NCBI GenBank assembly: GCA_002476495.1
Contig: DLKL01000003.1
Location: forward strand, 23,525 to 76,411
DNA: 52,887 bases
Reading direction: 5' to 3'
Source: Lachnospiraceae bacterium UBA7589
GTDB taxonomy: Bacteria > Bacillota > Clostridia > Lachnospirales > Lachnospiraceae
The notes beneath the pieces are model-generated. The model worked only from the letters and a program-made list of their open reading frames with translations. It ran no database searches and was not told the origin of the DNA. The position numbers and the translations under genes were made by a program. Below are positions 8,587-16,029 of this stretch, piece after piece (position 1 is the stretch's first letter; every line of letters begins with the position of its first letter).

Positions 8587-9354
8587 ATGGCTATAGTAAT
8601 CAAATCTCAGAGGGAAATAGAATTAATGAAAGAGGCGGGCAGAATTCTTGCCTTGACCCATGAGGAGATGAGGAAGGCCATTAAACCGGGCATATCAACA
8701 TATCATATTGATAAACTTGGTGAAGAGGTAATCAGAAGCTATAATTGCATACCATCATTTCTTAATTATAATGGATATCCTGCATCTGTATGCATTTCTG
8801 TCAATGATGAAGTAATTCATGGAATACCATCAAAAGACAGAATAATTAAAGAGGGAGATATTGTCAGTCTTGATTGTGGAGTAATATATAATGGTTATCA
8901 TTCTGATTCAGCAAGAACCTACGGAGTTGGAGAAATAAGCGACAAGGCCAGGAAACTCATAGATACTACCAAAGAAAGCTTTTTTGAAGCGTTGAAGGTA
9001 TGTAGAGAGGGTAATCATATTCAGGATATAGGAAGAGCTGTGTATGATTATATTACAGAAAGAGGCTTTACGGCAGTTGAGGATTTTGTAGGCCATGGTG
9101 TAGGAGCTGTATTGCATGAGGCTCCCGAGGTTCCTAATTTTCCAAGAAAGGGAAAGGGACCGAAGCTTAAAGCCGGAATGACAATTGCCATTGAACCAAT
9201 GATTAATGTGGGAACAAAGGATGTATTGTGGATGGATGATGACTGGACCATTGTAACAGCAGACGGAGAGCTTTCGGCTCACTATGAAAATACAGTACTT
9301 ATCACAGAGGGAGACCCTGTAATATTATCCAGGGCAGAAGGAATAGAATTATAA
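8587..9354 (+). CDS. map: Methionine aminopeptidase, type I
   Basis: This enzyme removes the initiator methionine from nascent proteins. The 255-residue product shows the pita-bread metal ligands in order: Asp in SLDCG, Asp in HSDSART, His in GHGVGAVLHEAP, Glu in AIEPM and Glu in HYENT. There is no N-terminal SH3-binding zinc extension. It starts 3 bp after adk and is followed at 17 bp by infA. Confidence 0.97.
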   Translation: MAIVIKSQREIELMKEAGRILALTHEEMRKAIKPGISTYHIDKLGEEVIRSYNCIPSFLNYNGYPASVCISVNDEVIHGIPSKDRIIKEGDIVSLDCGVIYNGYHSDSARTYGVGEISDKARKLIDTTKESFFEALKVCREGNHIQDIGRAVYDYITERGFTAVEDFVGHGVGAVLHEAPEVPNFPRKGKGPKLKAGMTIAIEPMINVGTKDVLWMDDDWTIVTADGELSAHYENTVLITEGDPVILSRAEGIEL

Positions 9355-9371
9355 TTATAGGAGGATTGTAT

Positions 9372-9590
9372 ATGCCAAAAGCAGATGAGATAGAAATGGA
9401 AGGTGTAGTTTTGGAAAAACTTCCAAATGCGATGTTTCAGGTTGAACTTGAGAATGGGTTACAGGTTCTGGCCCATATAAGCGGAAAGCTTAGAATGAAT
9501 TATATTAAGATTCTTCCGGGAGACAAGGTAACCGTGGTTTTATCTCCATATGATTTGACAAAAGGAAGAATTACATGGAGAGCAAAATAA
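9372..9590 (+). CDS. infA: Translation initiation factor IF-1
   Basis: IF-1 is the OB-fold factor that occupies the A site during initiation. From ATG 9372, 7 nt after AGGAGG, the product has 72 residues, the standard length. A TTG two codons upstream is in frame but too close to the ribosome binding site. Conserved blocks VLEKLPNAMFQVELENG and ILPGDKVTVVLSPYDLTKGR are complete. Confidence 0.97.
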   Translation: MPKADEIEMEGVVLEKLPNAMFQVELENGLQVLAHISGKLRMNYIKILPGDKVTVVLSPYDLTKGRITWRAK

Positions 9591-9635
9591 ATTGTGCATA
9601 CCGCAGGGCATTTTATATAATGGGAAAGTAATTTC

Positions 9636-9700
9636 TTGTTAAAAAAAGCTTGCATTATATACAAATTGATGATAGAATACCAATTTGTAGTGGACTTTTT
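9636..9700 (+). promoter_or_regulatory. Possible promoter and small hairpin before rpmJ
   Basis: In the 128-bp infA-rpmJ gap, TTGTTA (9636-9641) and TATACA (9658-9663) are 16 bp apart, a modest sigma-A-like pair. An 8-bp AT-rich inverted repeat (9661-9668 with 9681-9688) is followed by a run of six T at 9695-9700. It could be a weak promoter, a weak attenuator, or neither. Confidence 0.25.
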
Positions 9701-9718
9701 TGAAAGGAGTGCATTTTA

Positions 9719-9832
9719 ATGAAGGTTAGAGCATCAGTTAAACCGATTTGCGATAAGTGCAAAGTCATTAAAAGGAAAGGCAGTATTCGTATAATCTGCG
9801 AAAATCCAAAGCACAAACAGCGTCAGGGTTAA
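9719..9832 (+). CDS. rpmJ: 50S ribosomal protein L36 (bL36), zinc type
   Basis: L36 is the smallest ribosomal protein, binding 23S rRNA with one zinc ion. The 37-residue product reads MKVRASVKPICDKCK and has ligands Cys11, Cys14, Cys27 and His32 (C-x2-C-x12-C-x4-H). A GAAAGGAG site lies about 10 nt upstream. The usual next gene rpsM follows only after 271 bp. Confidence 0.97.
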   Translation: MKVRASVKPICDKCKVIKRKGSIRIICENPKHKQRQG

Positions 9833-10103
9833 TCTGTCTTTTTGACAGGTCATCGTGCAGCATTGTGGCTGTTCGATCTGACTGGAAAGTTAGGACAAGG
9901 TAGAGGATGATAGCCCATCCGTGGTATGCCTTGTATTTGTGCGTGTGATGATATCACATACTAACATTGTAGCGGCTGTGGCACATATGTGCTGAAAAAA
10001 ACACTAAAAATGCTCATATATCCGGGGTATGCATTTCACCTCCCTAATGGGAGATACCGGTGGATGTGGAGTAAAAGTTGTATTATTACGGAGGTATATT
10101 AGA
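9833..10103 (+). promoter_or_regulatory. Structured leader RNA of the rpsM-rpsK-rpsD-rpoA-rplQ operon
   Basis: This 271-nt gap is long for an rpmJ-rpsM junction and holds several inverted repeats: CTGTC/GACAG around a T5 loop (9834-9848), a GCACAT/ATGTGC palindrome near 9980-9992, and a nested stem GGTAT...CTCCC/GGGAG...ATACC (10026-10058) just before the rpsM binding site. Between about 9870 and 9935 the text resembles 23S rRNA domain I: CTGGAAAG, then a GAGGATGATAGCCC block. An autogenous ribosomal-protein leader is my inference; I cannot match it to a known family from the sequence alone. Confidence 0.55.
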
Positions 10104-10472
10104 ATGGCTCGTATTTCAGGTGTTGATTTACCAAGAGAGAAGCGTGTCGAGATAGGTCTTACTTATATTTATGGTATAGGTAAAACTTCAGCAACAAGAA
10201 TTCTTAAAGAAGCAAATGTAGATCCTGATACAAGAGTTCGTGATCTTACTGATGATGAAGTAAAGAGACTTAGTGAGATTATCAGTGAAACTCAGCTTGT
10301 AGAGGGTGATTTACGTAGAGAAGTAGCTCTTAACATTAAGCGTTTACAGGAGATTGGATGCTATCGCGGTATCCGTCACAGAAAGGGTCTCCCTGTTCGT
10401 GGACAGAAGACTAAGACAAACGCAAGAACTCGTAAGGGTCCTAAGAAGACAGTAGCTAATAAGAAGAAGTAA
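10104..10472 (+). CDS. rpsM: 30S ribosomal protein S13 (uS13)
   Basis: S13 is a head protein that contacts L5 and the P-site tRNA. From ATG 10104 (MARISGVDLPREKR), after ACGGAGG, the product has 122 residues. The frame is open upstream to 10029 but that part lies in the leader and has no family sequence. The conserved helix-two-turn-helix and the C-terminal RGQKTKTNARTRKG tail are present. Confidence 0.97.
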   Translation: MARISGVDLPREKRVEIGLTYIYGIGKTSATRILKEANVDPDTRVRDLTDDEVKRLSEIISETQLVEGDLRREVALNIKRLQEIGCYRGIRHRKGLPVRGQKTKTNARTRKGPKKTVANKKK

Positions 10473-10499
10473 TTAGAATGACCAGGGAGGTTTAGGTTA

Positions 10500-10898
10500 A
10501 TGGCTAAGAAAGTTACTACTAAAAAAGTGACAAAGAAGCGTGTAAGAAAGAACGTCGAAAACGGACAGGCACATATTCAGTCATCTTTTAACAATACAAT
10601 TGTTACATTAACAGATGCCGAAGGTAATGCTTTATCTTGGGCAAGTGCAGGTGGATTAGGCTTCAGAGGCTCTAAGAAGTCTACACCTTATGCGGCACAG
10701 ATGGCAGCAGAGACTGCTACAAAGGCTGCTTTACCATATGGATTAAAGAACGTTGAGGTAATGGTTAAGGGACCGGGTTCAGGCAGAGAGGCAGCAATCA
10801 GGGCACTTGCAGCATGTGGTCTTAATGTAACCAGTATCAAGGATGTTACTCCGGTACCACATAACGGATGTCGTCCACCAAAGAGAAGAAGAGTCTAA
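10500..10898 (+). CDS. rpsK: 30S ribosomal protein S11 (uS11)
   Basis: S11 is part of the platform near the E site. The 132-residue product has a Lys-rich start, then the conserved GQAHIQSSFNNTIVTLTD and the C-terminal signature VTSIKDVTPVPHNGCRPPKR. GGGAGG lies upstream of the ATG. It lies between rpsM and rpsD, as in other Firmicutes in which rpsD belongs to the alpha operon. Confidence 0.98.
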   Translation: MAKKVTTKKVTKKRVRKNVENGQAHIQSSFNNTIVTLTDAEGNALSWASAGGLGFRGSKKSTPYAAQMAAETATKAALPYGLKNVEVMVKGPGSGREAAIRALAACGLNVTSIKDVTPVPHNGCRPPKRRRV

Positions 10899-10915
10899 TA
10901 GGAGGTACAAGAAGA

Positions 10916-11509
10916 ATGGCAGTAGATAGAACCCCAATTCTTAAGAGATGCAGATCTTTGGGTATGGAGCCAATGTATCTCGGTGTAAATAAGAAGTCAA
11001 ACAGAAAATTAGTAAGAGCAAACAGAAAGGTAAGTGAGTATGGTCTTCAGCTCCGTGAGAAGCAGAAGGCAAAGTTCATTTACGGTATGCTTGAGAAGCC
11101 TTTCCGTAATTTGTATGAAAAGGCTGAGAGAATGCCTGGACTTACAGGTCCTAATCTTATGATTTTGTTAGAGTCAAGACTTGACAATATCATTTTCCGT
11201 ATGGGATTTGCAAGAACAAGAAGAGAGGCAAGACAGATAGTAGATCACAAGCACGTTTTAGTTAATGGCAAGTGTGTAAACATTCCATCATATAAGGTAA
11301 GTGCCGGTGACAAGATTGAGATAAGAGAGAAGAGTAAATCTCTTCAGAGATATAAGGATATCGTTGAGGCAAATGCAGGACATACAGCTCCGGCATGGCT
11401 TGAGTCCGACTTAGAGACATTAAGTGGTACAGTTGTTGAGATGCCACTTAGAGAGCAGATTGACGTACCTGTTAACGAAACACTTATCGTGGAGTTATAT
11501 TCAAAGTAA
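10916..11509 (+). CDS. rpsD: 30S ribosomal protein S4 (uS4)
   Basis: S4 nucleates 16S assembly and can act as a translational repressor. From ATG 10916, after AGGAGG at 10900-10905, the product is 197 residues. An S4 RNA-binding domain lies around residues 90-150 (SRLDNIIFRMGFARTRREAR). The gene is inside the alpha operon here, unlike in Bacillus subtilis, where rpsD stands alone. Confidence 0.97.
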   Translation: MAVDRTPILKRCRSLGMEPMYLGVNKKSNRKLVRANRKVSEYGLQLREKQKAKFIYGMLEKPFRNLYEKAERMPGLTGPNLMILLESRLDNIIFRMGFARTRREARQIVDHKHVLVNGKCVNIPSYKVSAGDKIEIREKSKSLQRYKDIVEANAGHTAPAWLESDLETLSGTVVEMPLREQIDVPVNETLIVELYSK

Positions 11510-11519
11510 GATAAAGGGA

Positions 11520-11550
11520 TTCACCACGCTGTTAAAGCGTGGTGGATGTT
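11520..11550 (+). terminator. Hairpin between rpsD and rpoA, possible partial terminator
   Basis: An 11-bp GC-rich stem (11520-11530 with 11536-11546, one G-T pair) with a 5-nt loop is followed by TGTTTT. The short interrupted T run suggests partial termination or RNA processing rather than a full stop, since rpoA and rplQ continue the operon. Confidence 0.6.
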
Positions 11551-11604
11551 TTAACTAATAAGAAGTAACTTTGTACACCGGTTATCCATGAAGGAGGGTT
11601 AATA

Positions 11605-12573
11605 GTGTTTGAATTCGAGAAACCTAGAATAGAAATTGCAGAGATTTCTGAGGACAACAAGTACGGTCGATTTGTAGTTGAACCTTTAGTGAGAGGTTAT
11701 GGTACAACACTTGGTAATTCACTTAGAAGAATCATGTTGTCATCGTTACCTGGTACCGCAGTAAGCGTTATAAAGATTAAGGGTGTTTTACATGAATTCA
11801 GTTCAATTCCCGGAGTAAAGGAAGATGTAACTGAGATTGTAATGAATATTAAGAACATATGCATTAAGAATAAGAACAAGAATAACTCCAACTCTAAGGA
11901 AGTTATGATGGGATATATTGACGCATCAGGTGATTGTGTTGTAACAGCTAAGGATATCCAGATTGACGGAGACCTTGAGATACTTAACCCGGATCTTGTT
12001 ATTGCACATTTAAGTGGTCCTGATGCAAAGCTTGAGATGGAGCTTACTATTACAAATGGTAAGGGTTATGCTGGCTCTGACAAGAATAAGGAGAGGGATA
12101 CATCTATAGATGCAATAGCTATAGATTCAATCTATACACCTGTAGAAAGAGTGAACTTAACTGTAGAAAACACTCGTGTAGGTCAGATTACAGATTATGA
12201 CAAGCTTACCCTTGATGTATATACAAACGGAAGCCTTGCACCGGATGAGGCAGTAAGCCTTGCGGCAAAGGTATTAAGTGAGCATTTAAGTCTTTTCATA
12301 GATTTATCCGAGATAGCAAATACTGCTGAGGTTATGATTGAGAAGGATGATGATGAAAAGGAAAAGGTTCTTGAGATGAATATTGATGAACTGGAGCTTT
12401 CCGTGCGTTCATTTAATTGTCTTAAGAGAGCAGGAATCAACACAGTTGAGGAATTGACCAATAAGACCTCAGAGGATATGATGAAGGTTCGTAACCTTGG
12501 TCGTAAGTCTCTTGAGGAGGTATTAGCAAAATTGAAGGAATTAGGCTTATCACTCAAAACAGGAGATGAATAA
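11605..12573 (+). CDS. rpoA: DNA-directed RNA polymerase alpha subunit
   Basis: The alpha subunit dimer is the scaffold of RNA polymerase, and its C-terminal domain contacts UP elements and activators. The 322-residue product starts with GTG after AAGGAGG. The N-terminal assembly domain (GTTLGNSLRRIMLSSLPG) and the helix-hairpin-helix C-terminal domain (ELSVRSFNCLKRAGINTVEE) are complete. A short Lys/Asn/Ser-rich stretch near residues 89-100 replaces the usual strand and looks like a small surface-loop variation. Confidence 0.98.
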   Translation: MFEFEKPRIEIAEISEDNKYGRFVVEPLVRGYGTTLGNSLRRIMLSSLPGTAVSVIKIKGVLHEFSSIPGVKEDVTEIVMNIKNICIKNKNKNNSNSKEVMMGYIDASGDCVVTAKDIQIDGDLEILNPDLVIAHLSGPDAKLEMELTITNGKGYAGSDKNKERDTSIDAIAIDSIYTPVERVNLTVENTRVGQITDYDKLTLDVYTNGSLAPDEAVSLAAKVLSEHLSLFIDLSEIANTAEVMIEKDDDEKEKVLEMNIDELELSVRSFNCLKRAGINTVEELTNKTSEDMMKVRNLGRKSLEEVLAKLKELGLSLKTGDE

Positions 12574-12643
12574 GTATTTACCACTCACGCTGAATAACAG
12601 TAGGCACAGTGAAGACCCGTAAGGGTAAGGAGGAAAATTTATT

Positions 12644-13180
12644 ATGGCTATGTATAGAAAGCTTGGAAAAAAATCAGATCAGAGAGTTGCATTACTTCGC
12701 AATCAGGTTACACAGTTGCTTTATCATGGAAAGATTGAGACAACTGAAGCAAGAGCTAAGGAAGTTCGTAGAATTGCTGAGCACCTTATTACTCTGGCTG
12801 TTAAGGAAAAGGACAACTTTGAAGAGGTTACTGTAACTGCCAAGGTTGCAAAGAAGGACAAGGATGGCAAGAGAATCAAAGAGGTTGTTGATGGCAAGAA
12901 GGTTACCCAGTATGATGAAGTTGAGAAAAAGGTAAAGAAGGACAACCCTTCAAGACTTCATGCCAGAAGACAGATGCTTAAGGTTTTATATCCTGTTGTT
13001 GAAGTTCCTACAGAGGCTGCAGGCAAGAAGGCAGGTACTAAGAAGGTTGATCTGACTTCTAAGTTATTTGATGAGTATGGCAATAAATATGCAGGACGTA
13101 ACGGTGGTTACACCAGAATCGTTAAGATAGGCGAGCGTCGTGGAGATGGTGCCATGAAGGTTATACTTGAGTTAGTATAA
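12644..13180 (+). CDS. rplQ: 50S ribosomal protein L17 (bL17), long form
   Basis: L17 lies near the tunnel exit of the large subunit. The 178-residue product starts MAMYRKLGKKSDQR and ends with the family-typical GGYTRIVKIGERRGDGA block. It is longer than the common form of about 120 residues because of a Lys-rich insertion around residues 65-100 and a second one near 120-140. It is the last gene of the ribosomal string; a terminator follows. Confidence 0.97.
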   Translation: MAMYRKLGKKSDQRVALLRNQVTQLLYHGKIETTEARAKEVRRIAEHLITLAVKEKDNFEEVTVTAKVAKKDKDGKRIKEVVDGKKVTQYDEVEKKVKKDNPSRLHARRQMLKVLYPVVEVPTEAAGKKAGTKKVDLTSKLFDEYGNKYAGRNGGYTRIVKIGERRGDGAMKVILELV

Positions 13181-13202
13181 TAACATATAATGATAAAGGT
13201 TT

Positions 13203-13241
13203 AAAGGGAATATCACGGACGTATGGTGATATTCCCTTTTT
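13203..13241 (+). terminator. Terminator of the ribosomal/alpha operon
   Basis: A 14-bp stem (13203-13216 with 13226-13239) with a 9-nt loop runs into TTTTT. It lies 22 bp after the rplQ stop. This is a strong intrinsic terminator. Confidence 0.9.
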
Positions 13242-13272
13242 AAGCTATATAATAAAAATCCGGAGAAGTAAA

Positions 13273-13938
13273 ATGCTTGGAAAACAAAAGGGAAAACAAA
13301 TCAGGGACTATATACCGGATTATGTTGTATTTGATTTGGAAACCACAGGGACAAGTCCCAATACGGAAGAGATAATAGAAATATCAGGGCTAAAGGTACG
13401 AAATGGTACAGCAGAGGAAAGCTTTTCTATGCTGGTTAATCCTTTGATGCCAATATCACCCGGAGCAACGGCTGTAAATGGAATTACAGACGACATGGTA
13501 AAATATCAGCCTGTGCTGGATGACGTTTTGCCCCAATTTTTAGATTTTATCCGGGATAGTATATTGGTGGGACATAACATAGCATGCTTTGATATGAAAT
13601 TCATATGGAAGGCATGTGAATCGAGATATGGAATGGTTATAGACAATGATTATCTGGACACCCTTCCTTATTCAAGGAGAAAGCTTCCTGAGCTTGCAAG
13701 ACATCGTCTGGTTGATATTGCTTCACACTATAATATTGATACAAGAGGGGCACACAGAGCTCTTCAGGATTGTATTATGAATCAGCTTTCTTTTGAGTAT
13801 ATGGCAAAGGAACCGGATAAAAAAAGTACTAAAGGATGTCCGAAATGTGCAGGATGTCTCAGACTCAGAAAAGGAATATATGGTGAATTCTGGGGATGTT
13901 CCAATTTCCCGGCCTGTAAGTATACAGAAAATATATAG
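13273..13938 (+). CDS. DEDDh 3'-5' exonuclease with C4 zinc finger
   Basis: The 221-residue product resembles the DNA polymerase III epsilon/DnaQ exonuclease fold. Exo I is FDLETTG (Asp21, Glu23), Exo II includes GHNIACFDMKF, and Exo III is the HRALQDC motif. After residue 190 a CPKCAGC...CSNFPAC block resembles the C4 zinc finger of topoisomerase I tails, suggesting a DNA-binding accessory. It is not a whole polymerase; a repair or RNA-trimming role is possible. A TATAAT at 13248-13253 may be its -10 element. Confidence 0.85.
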   Translation: MLGKQKGKQIRDYIPDYVVFDLETTGTSPNTEEIIEISGLKVRNGTAEESFSMLVNPLMPISPGATAVNGITDDMVKYQPVLDDVLPQFLDFIRDSILVGHNIACFDMKFIWKACESRYGMVIDNDYLDTLPYSRRKLPELARHRLVDIASHYNIDTRGAHRALQDCIMNQLSFEYMAKEPDKKSTKGCPKCAGCLRLRKGIYGEFWGCSNFPACKYTENI

Positions 13939-13972
13939 AAAATATATAGAAAACGGTTAACAATAGGATAAC

Positions 13973-14020
13973 AAAGAGGCTGTCACACCGATAAAATCAA
14001 ATTGGTGCGACAGCCTCTTT
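13973..14020. terminator. Bidirectional terminator between convergent genes
   Basis: A 12-bp stem (13973-13984 with 14009-14020), extended by a CACC/GGTG inner stem, sits between the exonuclease gene and the convergent DUF1846 gene. On the plus strand the stem ends in TTTTA; on the minus strand it runs into TTTGTT. It probably stops both transcripts. Confidence 0.8.
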
Positions 14021-14036
14021 TATAATATCATGTTGA

Positions 14037-15521
14037 TTAGAAAAACAAATCCTTACCCGGATAAACAGGCTCACATGTTATTCTAAGACCAAGACGTCGG
14101 AGCGTATCCTCATCTCCTGAGGTAAGCATTTGTGTAGAGTGGAATTCACAATCCCTAAGCTGTGGCAGGGCTCTCATAGCCTTTGCTGTCAGAGTATTGG
14201 TTGCTCCGGATATGGAAAGAGCAGTCAGTACATCATCAAGATTAAGCAGAGTGTCTCTGCTGTTTAATATTTTTGTCTTAAGCTCTACGATAGGCTCTAA
14301 TATAATAGGACTTAAAAGCTTAAGATCATCATCAATGTTGCTTAAGGCTTTAATTGCATTTAAAACCACTGTTGAGCTGGCACTTAAAAGGGCACTTGCC
14401 TTTCCGGTAATTATTCTTCCGTCAGGAAGCTCTATTGCGGCTACAGGGACTCCGTAAAGCTGGGATTTATCAAGGGCAGGAGTTACAACGGGACGCATAT
14501 CAGGTGAAATATTGAGCTGCCTCATAATAAGCTTGATTTTGTCTACGGCTTCCTGCTCTCCTTTGCCCAGTCTATGTGCACATTTTACAGCGAAGAAACG
14601 TCTCAATATTTCCTGACAGCTTGCCTCTCTTACAGCAGTATCGTCAAATATGGCATACCCTGCCATATTTACACCCATATCTGTAGGACTTTTATAATCG
14701 AAGGCACCATTACTTATTCTGGCCAGGGTACTTTTTACTATAGGAAATGCTTCTACGTCCCGGTTATAGTTGACAGTTGTCTCTCCATAGGCCTCAAGGT
14801 GGAATGGATCAATCATATTTACATCATTTAAGTCGGCTGTGGCTGCCTCATATGCAAGATTCACAGGATGCTTCAAAGGAATATTCCATATTGGAAATGT
14901 TTCAAATTTTGCATATCCGGCAGGAATACCTCTCTGGGTTTCGTGATATACCTGTGAAAGACAGGTGGCAAGCTTACCGCTTCCCGGGCCCGGAGCAGTG
15001 ACTACGACTAAGGGTTTAGTAGTTTCGACATAGGGATTTGCACCGAAGCCCTCATCACTGCATATAAAATCAATTTCGGTAGGGTAGCCCTTTATTGGCT
15101 TATGGATATAATTTTTAACACCTCTCATGGTAAGCTTTGACATAAAAGCATCGGCAGCAGGCTGGCCGGTGTAACGTGTAATAACTACACTGTTTACATC
15201 AATACTAAGCTTTGTAATGTTATCAATCAATCTTAGCACATCCATATCATAGGTTATACCAAGATCGGCACGCATTTTTGTCTTTTCAATATCTCCGGCT
15301 GATATTACAAATATTATCTCAGCCATATCTCTTAGCTCATACAAAAGCTTTATTTTGGCATTTACATCAAAGCCGGGAAGGACTCTTGCTGCATGATAAT
15401 CGTCAAAAAGCTTGCCTCCAAATTCAAGATAAAGCTTGCCATTGGCATTTTCTATTCTTTCAAGAATATGCTCCTTTTGCTTTTTCATATATAAGTCATT
15501 ATCGAATCCGATTTTATCCAT
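14037..15521 (-). CDS. DUF1846 (UPF0371) family protein
   Basis: The 494-residue product is full length for the DUF1846 family of Firmicutes and other bacteria, whose biochemical role I do not know to be settled. The start is MDKIGFDNDLYMKKQ. Near residue 175 a VVTAPGPGSGKLATCLSQVY stretch looks like a nucleotide-binding loop, consistent with the P-loop-like site suggested for the family. It stands alone on the minus strand between two plus-strand genes, with no operon partner. Confidence 0.88.
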   Translation of the reverse strand: MDKIGFDNDLYMKKQKEHILERIENANGKLYLEFGGKLFDDYHAARVLPGFDVNAKIKLLYELRDMAEIIFVISAGDIEKTKMRADLGITYDMDVLRLIDNITKLSIDVNSVVITRYTGQPAADAFMSKLTMRGVKNYIHKPIKGYPTEIDFICSDEGFGANPYVETTKPLVVVTAPGPGSGKLATCLSQVYHETQRGIPAGYAKFETFPIWNIPLKHPVNLAYEAATADLNDVNMIDPFHLEAYGETTVNYNRDVEAFPIVKSTLARISNGAFDYKSPTDMGVNMAGYAIFDDTAVREASCQEILRRFFAVKCAHRLGKGEQEAVDKIKLIMRQLNISPDMRPVVTPALDKSQLYGVPVAAIELPDGRIITGKASALLSASSTVVLNAIKALSNIDDDLKLLSPIILEPIVELKTKILNSRDTLLNLDDVLTALSISGATNTLTAKAMRALPQLRDCEFHSTQMLTSGDEDTLRRLGLRITCEPVYPGKDLFF

Positions 15522-15620
15522 ATGGGCACTCCATTCTCAATAAATTTATAACTATATAAGATTATCATTTTAAAGGTGTATTTTCAAGAGGATTGGAAAA
15601 AATATTATCAGGCCATATTA

Positions 15621-15649
15621 TTGCAATATACCCCCATAGGGTATATAAT
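15621..15649 (+). promoter_or_regulatory. Promoter of csoR-copA
   Basis: TTGCAA (15621-15626) and TATAAT (15644-15649) are separated by 17 bp, a good sigma-A promoter. The CsoR operator covers the spacer and overlaps the -10 element, so bound repressor would block RNA polymerase. Confidence 0.8.
15626..15646. promoter_or_regulatory. CsoR copper operator
   Basis: A perfect inverted repeat, ATATACCC-5 nt-GGGTATAT, matches the known pattern of Firmicutes CsoR operators (TACCC...GGGTA). It lies 53 bp before the csoR start, within the promoter. Confidence 0.85.
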
Positions 15650-15698
15650 GCGTAGTGAAAAAGAAGGATATAGCAGTGTGTTATACAAGGAGGATAAA

Positions 15699-16007
15699 AT
15701 GAATAATACGGATAAATGTTCCTGTCAGTGTAAGAAAAAGGTAAGAGATGATAAGGAATTAAAGGATCTGACCAACCGTCTCAGCCGTATCGAGGGACAG
15801 GTAAGAGGTATAAAGAGAATGGTTGAGGAGGATGCTTATTGCGTGGATATACTTAATCAGGTAGCTGCGGTAAATGCGGCATTAAACAGCTTTAACAAGG
15901 TTTTGCTGGCTAATCATATTAAAAGCTGTGTGGTGGAGAATGTCCGCCGGGGAAATAAGGAGATCATTGACGAGCTGGTTGCCACAATGGAGAAGCTTAT
16001 GAGATAA
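15699..16007 (+). CDS. csoR: CsoR-type copper-sensing repressor
   Basis: CsoR is an all-helical tetrameric repressor released from DNA by Cu(I). From ATG 15699 the product has 102 residues. The copper ligands expected in the family are visible: Cys in DAYCVD, then His and Cys in NHIKSC (His-x3-Cys). The signature RLSRIEGQVRGIKRMVE precedes them. It is preceded by its own operator and followed 22 bp later by copA, so autoregulation of the copper operon is very likely. Confidence 0.93.
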   Translation: MNNTDKCSCQCKKKVRDDKELKDLTNRLSRIEGQVRGIKRMVEEDAYCVDILNQVAAVNAALNSFNKVLLANHIKSCVVENVRRGNKEIIDELVATMEKLMR

Positions 16008-16029
16008 AAAATATTTCAGGAGGAGCAAT

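Noticed and set aside
13921..13955. Short direct repeat of GAAAATATATA at the end of the exonuclease gene
   Set aside because: Two to three copies of about 11 bp look like a simple slippage duplication beside the stop codon and not a mobile element end or CRISPR.
13973..14020. Inverted repeat as the end of an insertion sequence or small transposon
   Set aside because: It lies exactly between convergent genes, has T tracts on both sides and no partner copy or target duplication, so a shared terminator explains it.
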